Numbered from the stretch's first letter, positions 45,343 through 55,677 are shown. The stretch: DNA of 64,000 nucleotides from Sphingobium wenxiniae (GCF_007830065.1 NZ_VLKK01000003.1:62001-126000); one strand, 5' to 3'. Numbers and translations are program-made. Notes: a model not told the origin generated them from the letters alone.

Positions 45343-45705
45343 ATGAAACCGATGATGCTGGCAGCCGCCGCCATGATGTCCGTCGCCGCCGCGATGACCG
45401 GCGGAGCGATCGCGCAGGACACGCCCATGACGGCGGCTCCTCCTCCGCCTCCGGCCGATCCCAATGCGGGTCAGCCCACGGGTTCCGTGCCGCCCGGTGA
45501 GGACATGCAGCCCGCGCCCGCCGGGGTTCCCAATGACCCCAGCGCGCCCGTCGGTTCATCCGCCAATCCCGTGACGACGGGCGGCAATATGACGCCGCCT
45601 CCAACCGATGCGAAGGATTATCCGGTTTGCAGCAGGACCGTGCAGGATAGCTGCATCAATCCGGGTGATGCGAGAAAGGTGAAGAAGGCGCGCAAGCCGC
45701 GGTGA
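45343..45705 (+). CDS. small secreted proline-rich protein of unknown function
   Basis: A 120-residue protein with a signal peptide (MKPMMLAAAAMMSVAAAMTG, cleavage near AIAQ). A Pro, Ala, Gly and Asn-rich middle follows, then a short C-terminal part with two cysteines (PVCSRTVQDSCINPGDARK) and a basic end (KKARKPR). The two cysteines may pair. The start at 45343 is chosen because AAGGAAGG lies about ten bases upstream; ATG 45334 would be too close. No family is recognised. Confidence 0.7.
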   Translation: MKPMMLAAAAMMSVAAAMTGGAIAQDTPMTAAPPPPPADPNAGQPTGSVPPGEDMQPAPAGVPNDPSAPVGSSANPVTTGGNMTPPPTDAKDYPVCSRTVQDSCINPGDARKVKKARKPR

Positions 45706-45783
45706 TCGGACTATCCGGGCCAGGTGGGAGGCGATGATCGCCGCCTGCCCGGCTCGATCCATTGTTGTCGTTCGCGAGGACGG

Positions 45784-46323
45784 CTATCCTTCGATCCGAA
45801 GCAGGGTGAGGCGCGCTTTCCCTATGTCGCGCGTGGTTTCCACCGTGAAGCCCTTGACTTCCACATCCTCGCGCCGGTCCGTTTCGATGCTGATCCACGT
45901 GGCGGGGCCGGTCCACCCCAGACGGTGAAGCTTGTCCAGCGCCACCACGCCCGCACCCGTGCCATAGGGCGGGTCCATGAAGATCAGGTCCAGCGGCGTG
46001 CTCGCCAGACCGAGCGAAAGGACGCTGCTCTGGCGGATGTCGGGGCGGACGCCCAGCCGGTCGCCATTGGCGCGGATCGAGTCGATGGCGGCGCGATCCT
46101 GCTCCACGAAAAGGCAGCTTGCCGCGCCGCGCGAGAGCGCCTCGAATCCGAGCGCGCCGGATCCGGCGAAGAAATCGCCGACCGCCAGCCCCTCGAACGA
46201 TCCGAGACGGCTCAAGAGCATCGAAAAGAGGGTTTCGCGGGTACGGTCCGCCGTAGGGCGCGTAGCGTCGCCCTTCGGAGCGGCAAGGGGGCGTCCGCGC
46301 CACTGTCCTGCGATGATTCTCAT
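45784..46323 (-). CDS. rsmD: 16S rRNA (guanine(966)-N(2))-methyltransferase
   Basis: A SAM-dependent rRNA methyltransferase of 179 residues. The SAM motif is in GDFFAGSGALGFEALSRGAA and the catalytic DPPY motif is in LIFMDPPYGTGAGVV. The N-terminal MRIIAGQWRGRPLAAPKGDA and TRPTADRTRETLFSMLLSR are diagnostic. It is downstream of the rluB-like gene on the same strand with an 88-base gap. Confidence 0.96.
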   Translation of the reverse strand: MRIIAGQWRGRPLAAPKGDATRPTADRTRETLFSMLLSRLGSFEGLAVGDFFAGSGALGFEALSRGAASCLFVEQDRAAIDSIRANGDRLGVRPDIRQSSVLSLGLASTPLDLIFMDPPYGTGAGVVALDKLHRLGWTGPATWISIETDRREDVEVKGFTVETTRDIGKARLTLLRIEG

Positions 46324-46411
46324 GATTCCAGTTTCCGTGTTGCTGGTGTTGTATGAAAGATCGGGCGGCGGACGTTGCGCAGGCCTCTTCCGCCGTGCCG
46401 GCCAGGCTGAT

Positions 46412-47326
46412 TCAGCCCTTCGTCCCCTTCAAGCTTTTGCGGAAGAGGATGAGGTCGTGCTGCCGCACCTCCTCCACCGCTCCGGAGGCCAGCTCGCCCA
46501 GATGGAAAGGGCCATAGCTGGTGCGGATCAGGCGATTCACCTGAAGGCCCAGATGCTCCAGCACCCGGCGGACCTCGCGGTTCTTGCCCTCCGTCAGGGT
46601 CATTTCGATCCATTGGTTGCGGCCGGTTCGGCGCTCCAGATTGGCTTCGATCTGGCCGTAGCGGATGCCGTCTATCTCTATCCCCTCGAACAGGTCTTCC
46701 AACTGGTTCTGGCTGACTTCGCCGAAGGCGCGGGCGCGATAGGTGCGGGGGACGCCCGTGGCGGGCAGTTCCATCTGACGCTTGAATTCGCCATCGGTGG
46801 TGAGGAGCAGCAGCCCTTCGGTCGTCATGTCGAGCCGCCCGATCGGCATGACGCGCGGCAGGTCGGCTGGCAGCTTGTCGTAGATGGTGGGGCGTCCCTT
46901 CGGATCGCGCTCCGTGGTCAGGAAACCCGACGGCTTGTGGAACAGGAAGAGGCGCGTGGGCGCAGGCTGATTCACCGGCACGCCGTCGACCGTCACGCCA
47001 TGCAGCGAGGCGAGCAGGGTCGCGGGCGTGGCGACGGCCTCGCCGTTCAGCGCGATGCGGCCTTCCGCGATCATCCGCTCGATTTCGCGGCGGGACGCCA
47101 CGCCGGCGCGGGCGAGCAGCTTGGCGATGCGCTGCGGTTCCGCCTTGCCGCCGGCGCTGGCGGCAGCGCGGGCCGGGTGCGGATTGGCGGCGTGGGGAGC
47201 CGCTGCCCTGGGTTTGCCGGGAGCAGGACGGGGCGAACGCGGGCCGGTGCGCGCGCGACCGTCGCCGGGCTTTTGAGCGCCGGAGCGCGGCCGGTGGCGC
47301 GGTCCTGATTTTTTTGGCGGTTCCAC
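46412..47326 (-). CDS. rluB: rRNA/RNA pseudouridine synthase (RluB-like)
   Basis: A 304-residue enzyme of the RsuA/RluB group. The N-terminal 55 residues are a Pro/Arg-rich basic extension. An S4 domain follows (QRIAKLLARAGVASRREIER). The catalytic Asp is in MPIGRLDMTTEGLLLLT and the fold continues with YRARAFGEVSQNQLEDLFEG. The start is GTG 47326. The exact 23S position is inferred from the family and RluB rather than RsuA is only likely. Confidence 0.88.
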   Translation of the reverse strand: MEPPKKSGPRHRPRSGAQKPGDGRARTGPRSPRPAPGKPRAAAPHAANPHPARAAASAGGKAEPQRIAKLLARAGVASRREIERMIAEGRIALNGEAVATPATLLASLHGVTVDGVPVNQPAPTRLFLFHKPSGFLTTERDPKGRPTIYDKLPADLPRVMPIGRLDMTTEGLLLLTTDGEFKRQMELPATGVPRTYRARAFGEVSQNQLEDLFEGIEIDGIRYGQIEANLERRTGRNQWIEMTLTEGKNREVRRVLEHLGLQVNRLIRTSYGPFHLGELASGAVEEVRQHDLILFRKSLKGTKG

Positions 47327-47498
47327 GGCTCAATTCCTTTTCGCGGCAACTGGCTCTCCCCATATCGGGAGAGTGCCGGCAATGTGACGAACGGTGCCGA
47401 GCGGGCGCTTGCGCGAGGCTGGATGGCCCGCGGGACGGAAACCAAGCGCATGGGCGCGGCGTTGGTTGGCACATGGCGCAAACGGGGCAGGTCGGCAA

Positions 47499-47957
47499 AT
47501 GTTTTTCGGGCTGGTCAAAGAGGAAAAGACGGCGGCGGGCCGGGGACGCGCGATCCGCACGGTGCTGGTGGTCGAGGACGAGCCGCTGGTCGCCTTCGAC
47601 AATGAACATGCGTTGCGTCAGGCGGGTTATCGGATCGCGGCGACCGTCGATGATTATGACCATGCGGTCCGGGTGATGGATGGGGAGGATGTCGACCTCG
47701 TTATCGCGGACGTGACCCTGCATGGGGAAAAGACCGGGATCGATGTTGCCCGCCGCGCGCATGAAAGGGGAGTGCCGGTCCTTTTCGTGACGGGCGCCTG
47801 CCCCGCCCATGTGCGCCATCTGGCCGTCGGCTGCCTTGCCAAGCCTCACGATCCGCGTGCGCTGGTGGCCTCCATCCGCACGATCGACCGGGTGCTGCGC
47901 GGACGCGGGGCGACGCGATTGCCGTTGGGGTTGAGGCTGTTTGCCGAAGCGGTCTGA
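47499..47957 (+). CDS. stand-alone response-regulator receiver protein
   Basis: A single receiver domain of 152 residues with no output domain. Acidic residues lie in VLVVEDEPL, the phospho-acceptor D71 is in DLVIADVTLHGEKTG, the switch T99 is in VLFVTGACP and K115 is in CLAKPHDP. The start is set at ATG 47499, and a weak ribosome site makes it uncertain. Such proteins act as phosphorelay or signalling intermediates; a partner kinase is not in the window. Confidence 0.85.
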   Translation: MFFGLVKEEKTAAGRGRAIRTVLVVEDEPLVAFDNEHALRQAGYRIAATVDDYDHAVRVMDGEDVDLVIADVTLHGEKTGIDVARRAHERGVPVLFVTGACPAHVRHLAVGCLAKPHDPRALVASIRTIDRVLRGRGATRLPLGLRLFAEAV

Positions 47958-48025
47958 CGCCAAGCGGCTTGTTTCCCATATTTTTGTCCATATGGTGCCC
48001 CGACACGCGCAAGATCGGGGGACGA

Positions 48026-49351
48026 ATGACGGACATAGCGCAGGGCACCGGAAGCTGGCTGGACGCCGTGAAGCCCTATGCCGAAAAGGCGCCGTTGGCC
48101 GCTCTTTTCCTTGGCATCTCATCGGGGTTCCCCTTCGCCATGATTGGCGCCAATCTGGCATCGCGGCTGGCGCAGGATGGAATCGACAAGAAAAGCGTGA
48201 CGGCGTTCAGCCTCGTCCTGCTGGCCTATAACCTCAAATGGCTGTGGGCCTGGGTGATCGAGGGCGTGAAGCTGCCTCTGTTGCACCGGCTAGGCCAGCG
48301 GGTGTCATGGATGCTGCTGGCGGGTGTGCTGGTGATGGCGGCGGTCGTCAATCTGGCGCTGGTCGATCCGGGCGCGGACCTCATGGCGACGGTGCGGGCG
48401 GCGATCCTGCTGGGGATCGCGGGCGCGACCTTCGACATCATCATCGACGGTTATCGCATCGAGATATTGACGCCCGAACAGCTCGGCATCGGCGCGGGCA
48501 TGTCGCAATATGGCTGGCGCATCGGCGCGGCGGCGGCGGGCGCGGTGGGATTGGTGGTCGCGCAGCATTGGGACTGGACGACCGCCTATATCGTCTGCGC
48601 GCTCTTCGCGCTGCCCGCGATGCTGGCGGCGCTGATCGTGGGCGAGCCGGAACGGCATAAGGAGATTGCGGGCCGCAAGAGCAGCGGCGAACTGGTGCAG
48701 GCGATTATCGGACCGTTCGTGGATTTCTTCCAGCGCAAGGGCGCGCTGCTCGTGCTGCTGTTCATCCTGGTGCACAAGATCGGGGATACGCTGGCGAACC
48801 TGACCTTTCGCCTCCTGTTCAACGATCTGGGCTACAGCAATGACGAGATTGCGATCTATGATGTGGGCGTCGGGTTCTGGGCGCTGCTGGCGGGGATTTT
48901 CGTGGGCGGCGTCCTCTATGCACGGTTGGGGTTGAAGCGGTCGGTGCTCATCAGCCTCATCCTGATGGCCGTTTCCAATTTCAGTTTCGCGGCGCTGGCG
49001 GCGGCGGGCAAGAGCAATATCGGCATGGCGGGCGCGATCGGCTTCGAGAATTTCGCGAGCGGCATCGGCGGCGTGGCGGTCGTCGCCTATTTCTCGGCGT
49101 TGTGCGACCTGCGCTTCACAGCGGCGCAATATGCGATGATTTCGGCGGCGGCGAGCATCGTCGGGCGCTTCCTGACCGGGACCACCGCTGGCGCGATGAT
49201 CGAGCGGTTCGGCTATGTCGACTTCTATCTGCTGACGACCGTGGCGGCGCTGCCGGGCATCGTGCTGTTCTGGCTGATGATGCGCGCCGGGCTCGTCGAA
49301 ACGAGCGTCGGCAGCGCGGCGAGCGACGAAGGCGGTCAGCGCACGGCGTAG
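48026..49351 (+). CDS. MFS transporter, AmpG-like
   Basis: A 441-residue, roughly 12-span transporter. The N-terminal FLGISSGFPFAMIGANLASR and the loop LAYNLKWLWAWVIEGVKLPL match AmpG-type muropeptide permeases. Other conserved stretches are FDIIIDGYRIEILTPEQLG, LFILVHKIGDTLANLTF and NFASGIGGVAVVAYFSALCD. AmpG carries anhydromuropeptides for recycling, but the substrate here is inferred. The start is set at ATG 48026. It converges with the next gene, overlapping by 16 bases. Confidence 0.85.
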   Translation: MTDIAQGTGSWLDAVKPYAEKAPLAALFLGISSGFPFAMIGANLASRLAQDGIDKKSVTAFSLVLLAYNLKWLWAWVIEGVKLPLLHRLGQRVSWMLLAGVLVMAAVVNLALVDPGADLMATVRAAILLGIAGATFDIIIDGYRIEILTPEQLGIGAGMSQYGWRIGAAAAGAVGLVVAQHWDWTTAYIVCALFALPAMLAALIVGEPERHKEIAGRKSSGELVQAIIGPFVDFFQRKGALLVLLFILVHKIGDTLANLTFRLLFNDLGYSNDEIAIYDVGVGFWALLAGIFVGGVLYARLGLKRSVLISLILMAVSNFSFAALAAAGKSNIGMAGAIGFENFASGIGGVAVVAYFSALCDLRFTAAQYAMISAAASIVGRFLTGTTAGAMIERFGYVDFYLLTTVAALPGIVLFWLMMRAGLVETSVGSAASDEGGQRTA

Positions 49352-49776
49352 AGGTCGAGCGGGCGGCCGAGATCCGCATGAGCCTGCGCAACGGCCTGAA
49401 GGCAGGTGAGCGCGCCAAGGGCGTCATCGCTGCCCAGCAGGGAAGAGAGCTGCTCATAGGCTTCATGGGGCGCGCGCAGGGCATTGCCGATGGCCTCCAT
49501 CGTCAGCGCCTCGTCGGCGGTCATGCGGGCGCAGCAGCAGGGTGCGACCATGATCTTGCGGCTCGACGCCCGCGCCAGTTCCAGCATCATCGCCCGCATC
49601 AGGATCAGCGGCCGGCGATAGCTGCGCCCGAAAGCGCCCAGCATGGCATTGGCGGCGTGGGCGTCATTGACCCCCGCGCTCGCCATGCGGCGCAATATGA
49701 AGAGAAACAGGCGGTTGCCATAGCCTCCCGGAAGGGGCCGGGACAGGTCGACGGACGGGGACTCTCCATATGCCAT
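49336..49776 (-). CDS. DUF6628-like conserved protein with a CCC motif
   Basis: A 146-residue helical protein seen in sphingomonads and probably in the DUF6628 family. A central helix (FGRSYRRPLILMRAMMLELA) leads into the striking MVAPCCCARMTADEALTME, with C80, C81 and C82 in a row. There is no signal peptide or membrane span. The cysteines could bind metal or be redox active, but no function is known. Its 3' end overlaps the AmpG-like gene by 16 bases, and it lies downstream of folC on the same strand. Confidence 0.8.
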   Translation of the reverse strand: MAYGESPSVDLSRPLPGGYGNRLFLFILRRMASAGVNDAHAANAMLGAFGRSYRRPLILMRAMMLELARASSRKIMVAPCCCARMTADEALTMEAIGNALRAPHEAYEQLSSLLGSDDALGALTCLQAVAQAHADLGRPLDLYAVR

Positions 49777-49840
49777 GTTGTGCGCCTTTCTCTGATAGCG
49801 AGGTGCATGTTACGCTATTGAGAATGAATCGCAATACTAA

Positions 49841-51163
49841 TCAGTCAGGAAATTGCCCATTCGCCCGTAAAATTTCTCCAGCGAGATAGAGCGAGCCTGC
49901 TATCAGCAGCTTGGAGCCGGCTTCGCGCGAGGACGCGATAGCGGCGATGGCTTCGTCCGGCGTATCGTGGGCGGTGCAGTCTATGCCCCAGCGCGCCGCC
50001 ACGGCGGCAAAGCGTTCGGGCGGATGATGCTCATGCCCCTTGACCGGCAGGGCATGGATGTGCGCCACCTGCCCTGCGAAGGGAGCGAGATAGGCGTCCA
50101 GATCCTTGTTGGCGAGCATTCCGATGATGAGGTGAAGCCGCCGCCCCTCCAGACGATCAGGCGTGAAGAAAGCGCTGATGGCCTCGCCCGCGCCCGCATT
50201 ATGGCCGCCGTCCAGCCACACCGTCGCGTCGTCGGGCAGCGGAGCCACCAGGGGGCCGCGATCCAGGCGTTGCAGCCGTGCGGGCCAATGCGCCCAGAGC
50301 GGAGCGGCCTTCAACGCGGCTTCGCTGACAGGCACGGCCTGCTGATGGCGCAGCATGGCGAAGGCGAGCGCGGCATTTTCCACCTGATGCGCGCCGGACA
50401 GGCGGGGAAGGGGCGTGTCTATCCGCCCTTTGTCATCGCGATAATGGAGGCGGTCGCGATAGGGCGCGGCATCCCAGTCCGTGCCCATGGCGAACCAGGT
50501 CGTGCGCGCGCGCATGGCTGCGTCGATCATCACGGGGAAAAGCGATTCGGGGTAGCGCTGGGTGACGAGAGGCGCGGAGGATTTCGCGATAGCCGCCTTT
50601 TCCGCCGCGATTTCCCGAAGGCTGTCGCCCAGGAACGCCTGGTGATCGATGCCGAGCTGGGCGATGCCGCAGGCAACCGGATCGGCGATCACATTGGTTG
50701 CGTCGAGTCGGCCGCCAAGGCCCACTTCGATGATGGCGGCGTCGGCGGGATGCTCCGCGAAGGCGAGGAGGGCGGCGGCGGTGGTCACTTCGAAGAAACT
50801 CGCGCCGATCCCTTCGGCCACGTTCAGCACGCGCTCCAGATAGCGGGCCAGCATGGGGTCGTCGATCAACTGGCCCGCGATGCGAATCCGCTCGTTGAAG
50901 CGGACGAGGTGCGGGGAGGTGAAGACATGCACGCTCCTGCCGTCTGCCTCCATCGCGGCGCGGAGGAAGGCGCAAGTCGATCCCTTGCCATTGGTGCCCG
51001 CCACATGAAAGACCGGCGGCAGCGCCCGATGAGGATCGCCGAGGCGGTGGAGCAGGCGGGTGATCCGGTCGAGGCCCAATATGTCCGCGCCGGGCGACAG
51101 GGTGGTCAGCCGGTCCAACTGGGCCTGGACCTGCGGATCATCGGAAACGGCGTGATCGGCCAT
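49841..51163 (-). CDS. folC: bifunctional folylpolyglutamate synthase / dihydrofolate synthase
   Basis: Adds glutamate to dihydropteroate and folates. The 440-residue protein has the P-loop HVAGTNGKGSTCAFLRAAME, the substrate-binding GLGGRLDATNVIADPVACG, and the C-terminal WLDGGHNAGAGEAISAFF. It is last in the trpF-trpB-trpA-accD-folC series, 29 bases after the accD stop. Confidence 0.97.
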   Translation of the reverse strand: MADHAVSDDPQVQAQLDRLTTLSPGADILGLDRITRLLHRLGDPHRALPPVFHVAGTNGKGSTCAFLRAAMEADGRSVHVFTSPHLVRFNERIRIAGQLIDDPMLARYLERVLNVAEGIGASFFEVTTAAALLAFAEHPADAAIIEVGLGGRLDATNVIADPVACGIAQLGIDHQAFLGDSLREIAAEKAAIAKSSAPLVTQRYPESLFPVMIDAAMRARTTWFAMGTDWDAAPYRDRLHYRDDKGRIDTPLPRLSGAHQVENAALAFAMLRHQQAVPVSEAALKAAPLWAHWPARLQRLDRGPLVAPLPDDATVWLDGGHNAGAGEAISAFFTPDRLEGRRLHLIIGMLANKDLDAYLAPFAGQVAHIHALPVKGHEHHPPERFAAVAARWGIDCTAHDTPDEAIAAIASSREAGSKLLIAGSLYLAGEILRANGQFPD

Positions 51164-51192
51164 GGCGCGTTCCCTGTTCGTGCGGTCGAAGC

Positions 51193-52044
51193 TCAGGCGG
51201 CGGCGCGCGGCGTCAGATAGGTGATGACCCGCGCCAGCGTCTCGCGCAGGTCGCGGCGGTGCACGACCATGTCGAGCATCCCGTGATCCAGCAGATATTC
51301 GGCGCGCTGGAATCCTTCAGGCAGCTTTTCACGGATGGTGCTTTCGATGACGCGCTGGCCCGCGAAGCCGATCAGGGCGTTCGGCTCGGAGATCTGGATA
51401 TCGCCCAGCATCGCGTAGCTGGCGGTGACGCCGCCGGTCGTCGGATCGGTCAGCACGACGATATAGGGCAGGCCCGCCGCGTGCAGCTTCCGGATGGCGA
51501 CGGTGGAGCGCGGCATTTGCATGAGGGACAAGATGCCCTCCTGCATCCGCGCGCCGCCCGCCGCCGTGAAGATCACATAGGGGCATTTGTGGCCGATGGC
51601 TTCGTTGATGCCCTGGATGAAGGCCGCGCCCACGCCCATGCCCATGGAACCGCCCATGAAGGCGAAGTTCTGGACGCCCATCACCACCGGAATATCCTCG
51701 ATGGCGCCGCGCGCGTTGATGAGCGCTTCCTGATCGCCGGTCGAATGACGGGCGGCCTTGATACGGTCGGGATAGCGTTTGGAATCGCGGAACTTGAGCG
51801 GGTCTTCCTGCACCGGCGGCGTGGGCAGCAGAATGAAGCCCGCGTCCAGTATCTGCTCGAACCGTTCGGACGGGCCGATGCGGCCATGATGGTCGCAGCG
51901 CGGGCAGACGGAGAGGTTTTCCTCCCACTCCTTGATGAACACCATTTCAGCGCAGGAAGGGCATTTGTGCCACAGCGTTTCGGCGGTGGTTTCCTTCTTC
52001 GCGATAAAGGGGATGGCGTTGCGAACGCGGTTGATCCAGCTCAT
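51193..52044 (-). CDS. accD: acetyl-CoA carboxylase, carboxyltransferase subunit beta
   Basis: Beta subunit of the carboxyltransferase that makes malonyl-CoA. The 283-residue protein has the zinc ribbon in [20 protein letters not shown] and [11 protein letters not shown] (C4). The crotonase-type core includes [19 protein letters not shown] and [21 protein letters not shown] 52044 overlaps the trpA stop (ATGA). Longer upstream frames would run into trpA and are rejected. Confidence 0.97.
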   Translation of the reverse strand: MSWINRVRNAIPFIAKKETTAETLWHKCPSCAEMVFIKEWEENLSVCPRCDHHGRIGPSERFEQILDAGFILLPTPPVQEDPLKFRDSKRYPDRIKAARHSTGDQEALINARGAIEDIPVVMGVQNFAFMGGSMGMGVGAAFIQGINEAIGHKCPYVIFTAAGGARMQEGILSLMQMPRSTVAIRKLHAAGLPYIVVLTDPTTGGVTASYAMLGDIQISEPNALIGFAGQRVIESTIREKLPEGFQRAEYLLDHGMLDMVVHRRDLRETLARVITYLTPRAAA

Positions 52045-52862
52045 GCGGCTGTCTCCCGTGACTTGGCGGTGAGCGCACCGCGCAGGGCGGCGACGAATTC
52101 CTGGACGAAGGGTGCGGCGGCGTCGCCATGCGACCCGATGATGTCGACGATGGCCGATCCGACGACCACGCCGTCCGCAACGCGGCCGATGGCAGCCGCC
52201 TGCTCCGGCGTCCGCACGCCGAAGCCCACCGAAACGGGTAGGTCGGTGGCGGCCTTGAGGCGGGCGACGGCCTGCTCGACGGCGGCTTGCGCGGCTTGCT
52301 GCTTGCCTGTCACGCCCGCGACGGAGACATAATAAAGAAAGCCGCTGGCGCCGTCGAGGACGGCGGGCAGGCGCGCCGCGTCGGTGGTCGGCGTCGCGAG
52401 CCGGATGAGGTGGACGCCCGCCGCGCGCAGGGCGGGGCCGATCTCCGCATCTTCCTCCGGCGGCACGTCGACGCAGATCACGCCGTCCACGCCCGATGCC
52501 TTGCACTGATCCGCGAACCAGTCCGGCCCGCGCACCAGCATCGGGTTGGCATAGCCCATCAGGACCACCGGCACGTCGGGATGGCGCGCGCGGAAAGCGG
52601 TGGCGATGGCGAAGATATCCTTCGTCTTCGTGCCTGAACCCAGGCTGCGGAGATTGGCGAGTTCGATCGCGGGGCCGTCCGCCATCGGATCGGTGAACGG
52701 CATTCCCAGCTCGATCACATCCGCGCCGCCCGCGACCAGCGCGTCGAGGATGGCTCCTGTATCGGCGGCTGTCGGATCGCCCGCCGTGACGAACGTGACA
52801 AGCGCCGCGCGGCCCTGCGCCTTGCAGGCGGCGAAGCGGGCGGACATGCGGTCGGCGCTCAT
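52041..52862 (-). CDS. trpA: tryptophan synthase alpha chain
   Basis: Cleaves indole-3-glycerol phosphate to indole for TrpB. The 273-residue TIM barrel has the catalytic-Glu motif [19 protein letters not shown]. The signature [19 protein letters not shown] and the C-terminal phosphate-loop region [16 protein letters not shown] are present. It overlaps trpB by 4 bases and accD by 4 bases. Confidence 0.97.
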   Translation of the reverse strand: MSADRMSARFAACKAQGRAALVTFVTAGDPTAADTGAILDALVAGGADVIELGMPFTDPMADGPAIELANLRSLGSGTKTKDIFAIATAFRARHPDVPVVLMGYANPMLVRGPDWFADQCKASGVDGVICVDVPPEEDAEIGPALRAAGVHLIRLATPTTDAARLPAVLDGASGFLYYVSVAGVTGKQQAAQAAVEQAVARLKAATDLPVSVGFGVRTPEQAAAIGRVADGVVVGSAIVDIIGSHGDAAAPFVQEFVAALRGALTAKSRETAA

Positions 52863-54088
52863 ATCTCGACCCCCAATGCCTGCGCCACGGTGAAGATGTC
52901 CTTGTCCCCCCGGCCGGAGAGATTGACGACGAGCAGCTTGTTCGTGTCCAGCGTCGGCGCGACCTGCTCGGTAGCGGCGATGGCGTGGGCGGATTCGAGC
53001 GCCGGGATGATGCCTTCGAGCGCGGAGAGGCGCTGGAAAGCGGAAAGCGCTTCGCCATCGGTGACGGGCATATATTTGACCCGGCCGATTTCATGGAGCC
53101 AGCTATGTTCTGGCCCGATGCCGGGATAGTCGAGTCCCGCCGAGATGCTGTGCGCCTCGGTGATCTGCCCGTCCTCGTCCTGGAGCAGATAGGTGCGGTT
53201 GCCGTGCAGCACGCCGGAGGAGCCGCCCGTCAGGCTCGCGGCGTGCTTGCCGTCCAGCCCTTCGCCCGCCGCCTCGACGCCGATCATGGCGACGTCCGCG
53301 TCATCGAGGAAGGGATGGAACAGGCCGATGGCGTTGGAACCGCCGCCCACCGGCGCGATCAGCATGTCGGGCAGGCGGCCTTCGGCTTCCATGATCTGCT
53401 CGCGGGTTTCCTTGCCGATCACCGACTGGAAATCGCGGACCAGCTCGGGATAGGGGTGCGGTCCCGCCGCCGTGCCGATGATGTAGAAGGTGTCGTGGAC
53501 GTTCGCGACCCAGTGGCGCAGCGCTTCGTTCATCGCGTCCTTGAGCGTCTGCGCGCCGGACATCACCGGGATCACCTCCGCGCCCAGCAGCTTCATGCGG
53601 AACACATTGGGCTGCTGCCTCGCCACGTCCTTCGCGCCCATGAAGATGGTGCATTGGAGGCCGAAGCGCGCCGCCACGGTCGCGGTCGCCACGCCATGCT
53701 GGCCCGCGCCGGTTTCCGCGATCACGCGGGGCTTGCCCATGCGGCGGGCGAGCAGCACCTGGCCGACGCAGTTGTTGATCTTGTGCGCGCCGGTGTGATT
53801 GAGTTCCTCGCGTTTCAGGTAGATTTTCGCGCCCTTGCCCTGCGGGGCTTGCGCGCGCAGCGCCTCGGTCAGGCGTTCGGCAAAGTAAAGCGGGCTGGGG
53901 CGGCCGACATAATGTTTGAGGAGGTCGGCAAATTCCGCCTCGAACGCCGGGTCCTGTCGCGCGTCCTTGTAGACCTTTTCCAGTTCAAGGATCAGCGGCA
54001 TCAGCGTTTCGGCGACATAACGGCCGCCGAACGATCCGAAATGGCCGCTCGCGTCGGGCTGGGAGCGGAGGGAGTTCTGAATGGTCAT
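52859..54088 (-). CDS. trpB: tryptophan synthase beta chain
   Basis: PLP enzyme that condenses indole with serine. The 409-residue protein contains the PLP lysine in [19 protein letters not shown], the channel region [18 protein letters not shown] and the phosphate loop [16 protein letters not shown]. It overlaps trpF by 4 bases and trpA by 4 bases. Confidence 0.98.
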   Translation of the reverse strand: MTIQNSLRSQPDASGHFGSFGGRYVAETLMPLILELEKVYKDARQDPAFEAEFADLLKHYVGRPSPLYFAERLTEALRAQAPQGKGAKIYLKREELNHTGAHKINNCVGQVLLARRMGKPRVIAETGAGQHGVATATVAARFGLQCTIFMGAKDVARQQPNVFRMKLLGAEVIPVMSGAQTLKDAMNEALRHWVANVHDTFYIIGTAAGPHPYPELVRDFQSVIGKETREQIMEAEGRLPDMLIAPVGGGSNAIGLFHPFLDDADVAMIGVEAAGEGLDGKHAASLTGGSSGVLHGNRTYLLQDEDGQITEAHSISAGLDYPGIGPEHSWLHEIGRVKYMPVTDGEALSAFQRLSALEGIIPALESAHAIAATEQVAPTLDTNKLLVVNLSGRGDKDIFTVAQALGVEI

Positions 54089-54729
54089 GATAGCTCAGCC
54101 GCTTTGCAGAAGGCGACGATCTTGTCCACATCCTTGATGCCCGGCGCGCTTTCCACGCCGGAAGAAATGTCGACCAGAGGCGCGCGGGTGATGGCGACGG
54201 CCTGCGCGACATTGCCGATGGAGAGGCCGCCCGAAAGCCCCCATGGCGCGCCGATGGACGCGCCGCGCAACAGCGTCCAGTCGAAGCGAAGGCCCATGCC
54301 GCCGGGCAGGGCGGCGCCTTCGGGCGTCTTCGCGTCGAAAAGGAGGAGGTCTACCGCGCCCGCATAGGCTTCGGCGGCGTCGATATCCGCGCCGGTCTTC
54401 ACCGAAATGGCCTTCCAGACTGGAATGCCGAAGCGCGCACGGACGGCGGCGGCGCGTTCGGGCGTTTCCTTGCCGTGGAGTTGCAGCGCGGTGAGGGCGT
54501 TGGTGGCGACCAGCGCCGCGATGGTTTCGTCCGCTGGGTCGGCCACCACGGCCACGCGCCCGACATGCGGTGGCACGAGAGCCGCGAGCGCGCGAATCTG
54601 CTCCGCCTCGACATGGCGGGGGCTTTTCGGGAAGTGGACGAAGCCCAGGTGCGATGCGCCCGCCCGCACGGCGGCGCCCACCGTGTCAGGCGTTGAAAGG
54701 CCGCAGATCTTGATTGCGAGTCGGGACAT
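54085..54729 (-). CDS. trpF: phosphoribosylanthranilate isomerase
   Basis: Third step of the tryptophan branch. The 214-residue TIM barrel starts [19 protein letters not shown] and has [40 protein letters not shown], and the closing phosphate motif [19 protein letters not shown] 54729 is taken over a longer upstream frame because [10 protein letters not shown] is the normal N-terminus. It overlaps trpB by 4 bases. I see no leader peptide or attenuator upstream. Confidence 0.97.
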   Translation of the reverse strand: MSRLAIKICGLSTPDTVGAAVRAGASHLGFVHFPKSPRHVEAEQIRALAALVPPHVGRVAVVADPADETIAALVATNALTALQLHGKETPERAAAVRARFGIPVWKAISVKTGADIDAAEAYAGAVDLLLFDAKTPEGAALPGGMGLRFDWTLLRGASIGAPWGLSGGLSIGNVAQAVAITRAPLVDISSGVESAPGIKDVDKIVAFCKAAELS

Positions 54730-54761
54730 GGGAGCGGCTTTAGACCCGATGCACGCGCAAG

Positions 54762-55625
54762 TCACATGGCCCGCGCGACAGGTTGGGTCAGGTCCATGTC
54801 ATGCAGGGCGAGCCATTGGTCGGCATGGTCGATGCACGCCTGCCCCAGGAAGCCGTCGATGCTGTCGAGCAGGGCCGCGTCATCCATTTCGGCCGGATCG
54901 AGCGGGGGGTGCCAGTGCAGGCGGAACTGCACGCCCTTCTCCCGTGCAAGATAGAAGGGCAGGAACCGCGCATTGCTGCGGCGGGCAAGGCGCAGGGCAA
55001 TGGAGAGATTGCCGGATGCCCCGACGTCCCGGCCAAGGCGCGGGAAGGCGACCTGCATGTCGCGCCGTTCGTCGATCAGCATGTAGAGCATCGCGCGGTC
55101 GCTGTCCGACAGGTGCCGCACGATGGCGCGGGCCGCCCCGCCGCCGGTGATGGCCTCCCCCATATAGCTTTGGCGGGCGCGCTGGAGCATTTTCGCCTGC
55201 ACCGGATCGGCGGGCGGGTCATAGACGCCCAGCGGGGCGCGGTCGCAGGATGCCTTGAGATGCGCGGCCAGCAGATCCCAATTGCCGATATGGACCGTCA
55301 GGAAGATCATCGGGCGCGGGGAATCCAGCGCCTCCCGATAGGCGGCTTCGTCCTGGATGGCGACCCGGCGGGGGTTGACCAGCCGGTCGACATTGGTGAG
55401 TTCCGCCATGGTGCGGCCAAGGTTGAACCAGCGGCGCGTCAGGATTTCCTCCCGCGCGGCGTCGCTGAGATCGGGACGCAACAGCGCAAGGTTGGTCCGG
55501 GCGCGCCGGTCGCGCAGCTTCATGCCCCTGCGCGCGACGGAGGCCGACAGCCAGCCGCCGATCCATGACGCCATGGCGGCGGGCAGCAAACGCAACAGGA
55601 TGAAGAGAAAAGGGTTGGAGAGCAT
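54762..55625 (-). CDS. LpxL/HtrB-type lysophospholipid or lauroyl acyltransferase
   Basis: A membrane-bound acyltransferase of 287 residues in the lipid A lauroyl acyltransferase family. The catalytic HX4D motif is H112-D117 in FLTVHIGNWDLLAAHLK. RRWFNLGRTMAELTNVDRL and the C-terminal PFYLAREKGVQFRLHWHPPL match the family. One N-terminal membrane anchor is present. It is 32 bases upstream of trpF on the same strand and divergent from a GT21-like gene across 52 bases. Sphingomonads largely replace lipopolysaccharide with glycosphingolipid, so the acyl acceptor is an open question. Confidence 0.87.
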   Translation of the reverse strand: MLSNPFLFILLRLLPAAMASWIGGWLSASVARRGMKLRDRRARTNLALLRPDLSDAAREEILTRRWFNLGRTMAELTNVDRLVNPRRVAIQDEAAYREALDSPRPMIFLTVHIGNWDLLAAHLKASCDRAPLGVYDPPADPVQAKMLQRARQSYMGEAITGGGAARAIVRHLSDSDRAMLYMLIDERRDMQVAFPRLGRDVGASGNLSIALRLARRSNARFLPFYLAREKGVQFRLHWHPPLDPAEMDDAALLDSIDGFLGQACIDHADQWLALHDMDLTQPVARAM

Positions 55626-55677
55626 CGTCCTTTGCTCAATACAGCAGCCGTCGAAGCGGTAAAGGGCGGGAAGCGCG

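Noticed and set aside
54730..54761. trp leader peptide or attenuator before trpF
   Set aside because: The gap to the acyltransferase gene is only 32 bases, with no Trp-rich leader frame or alternative hairpins.
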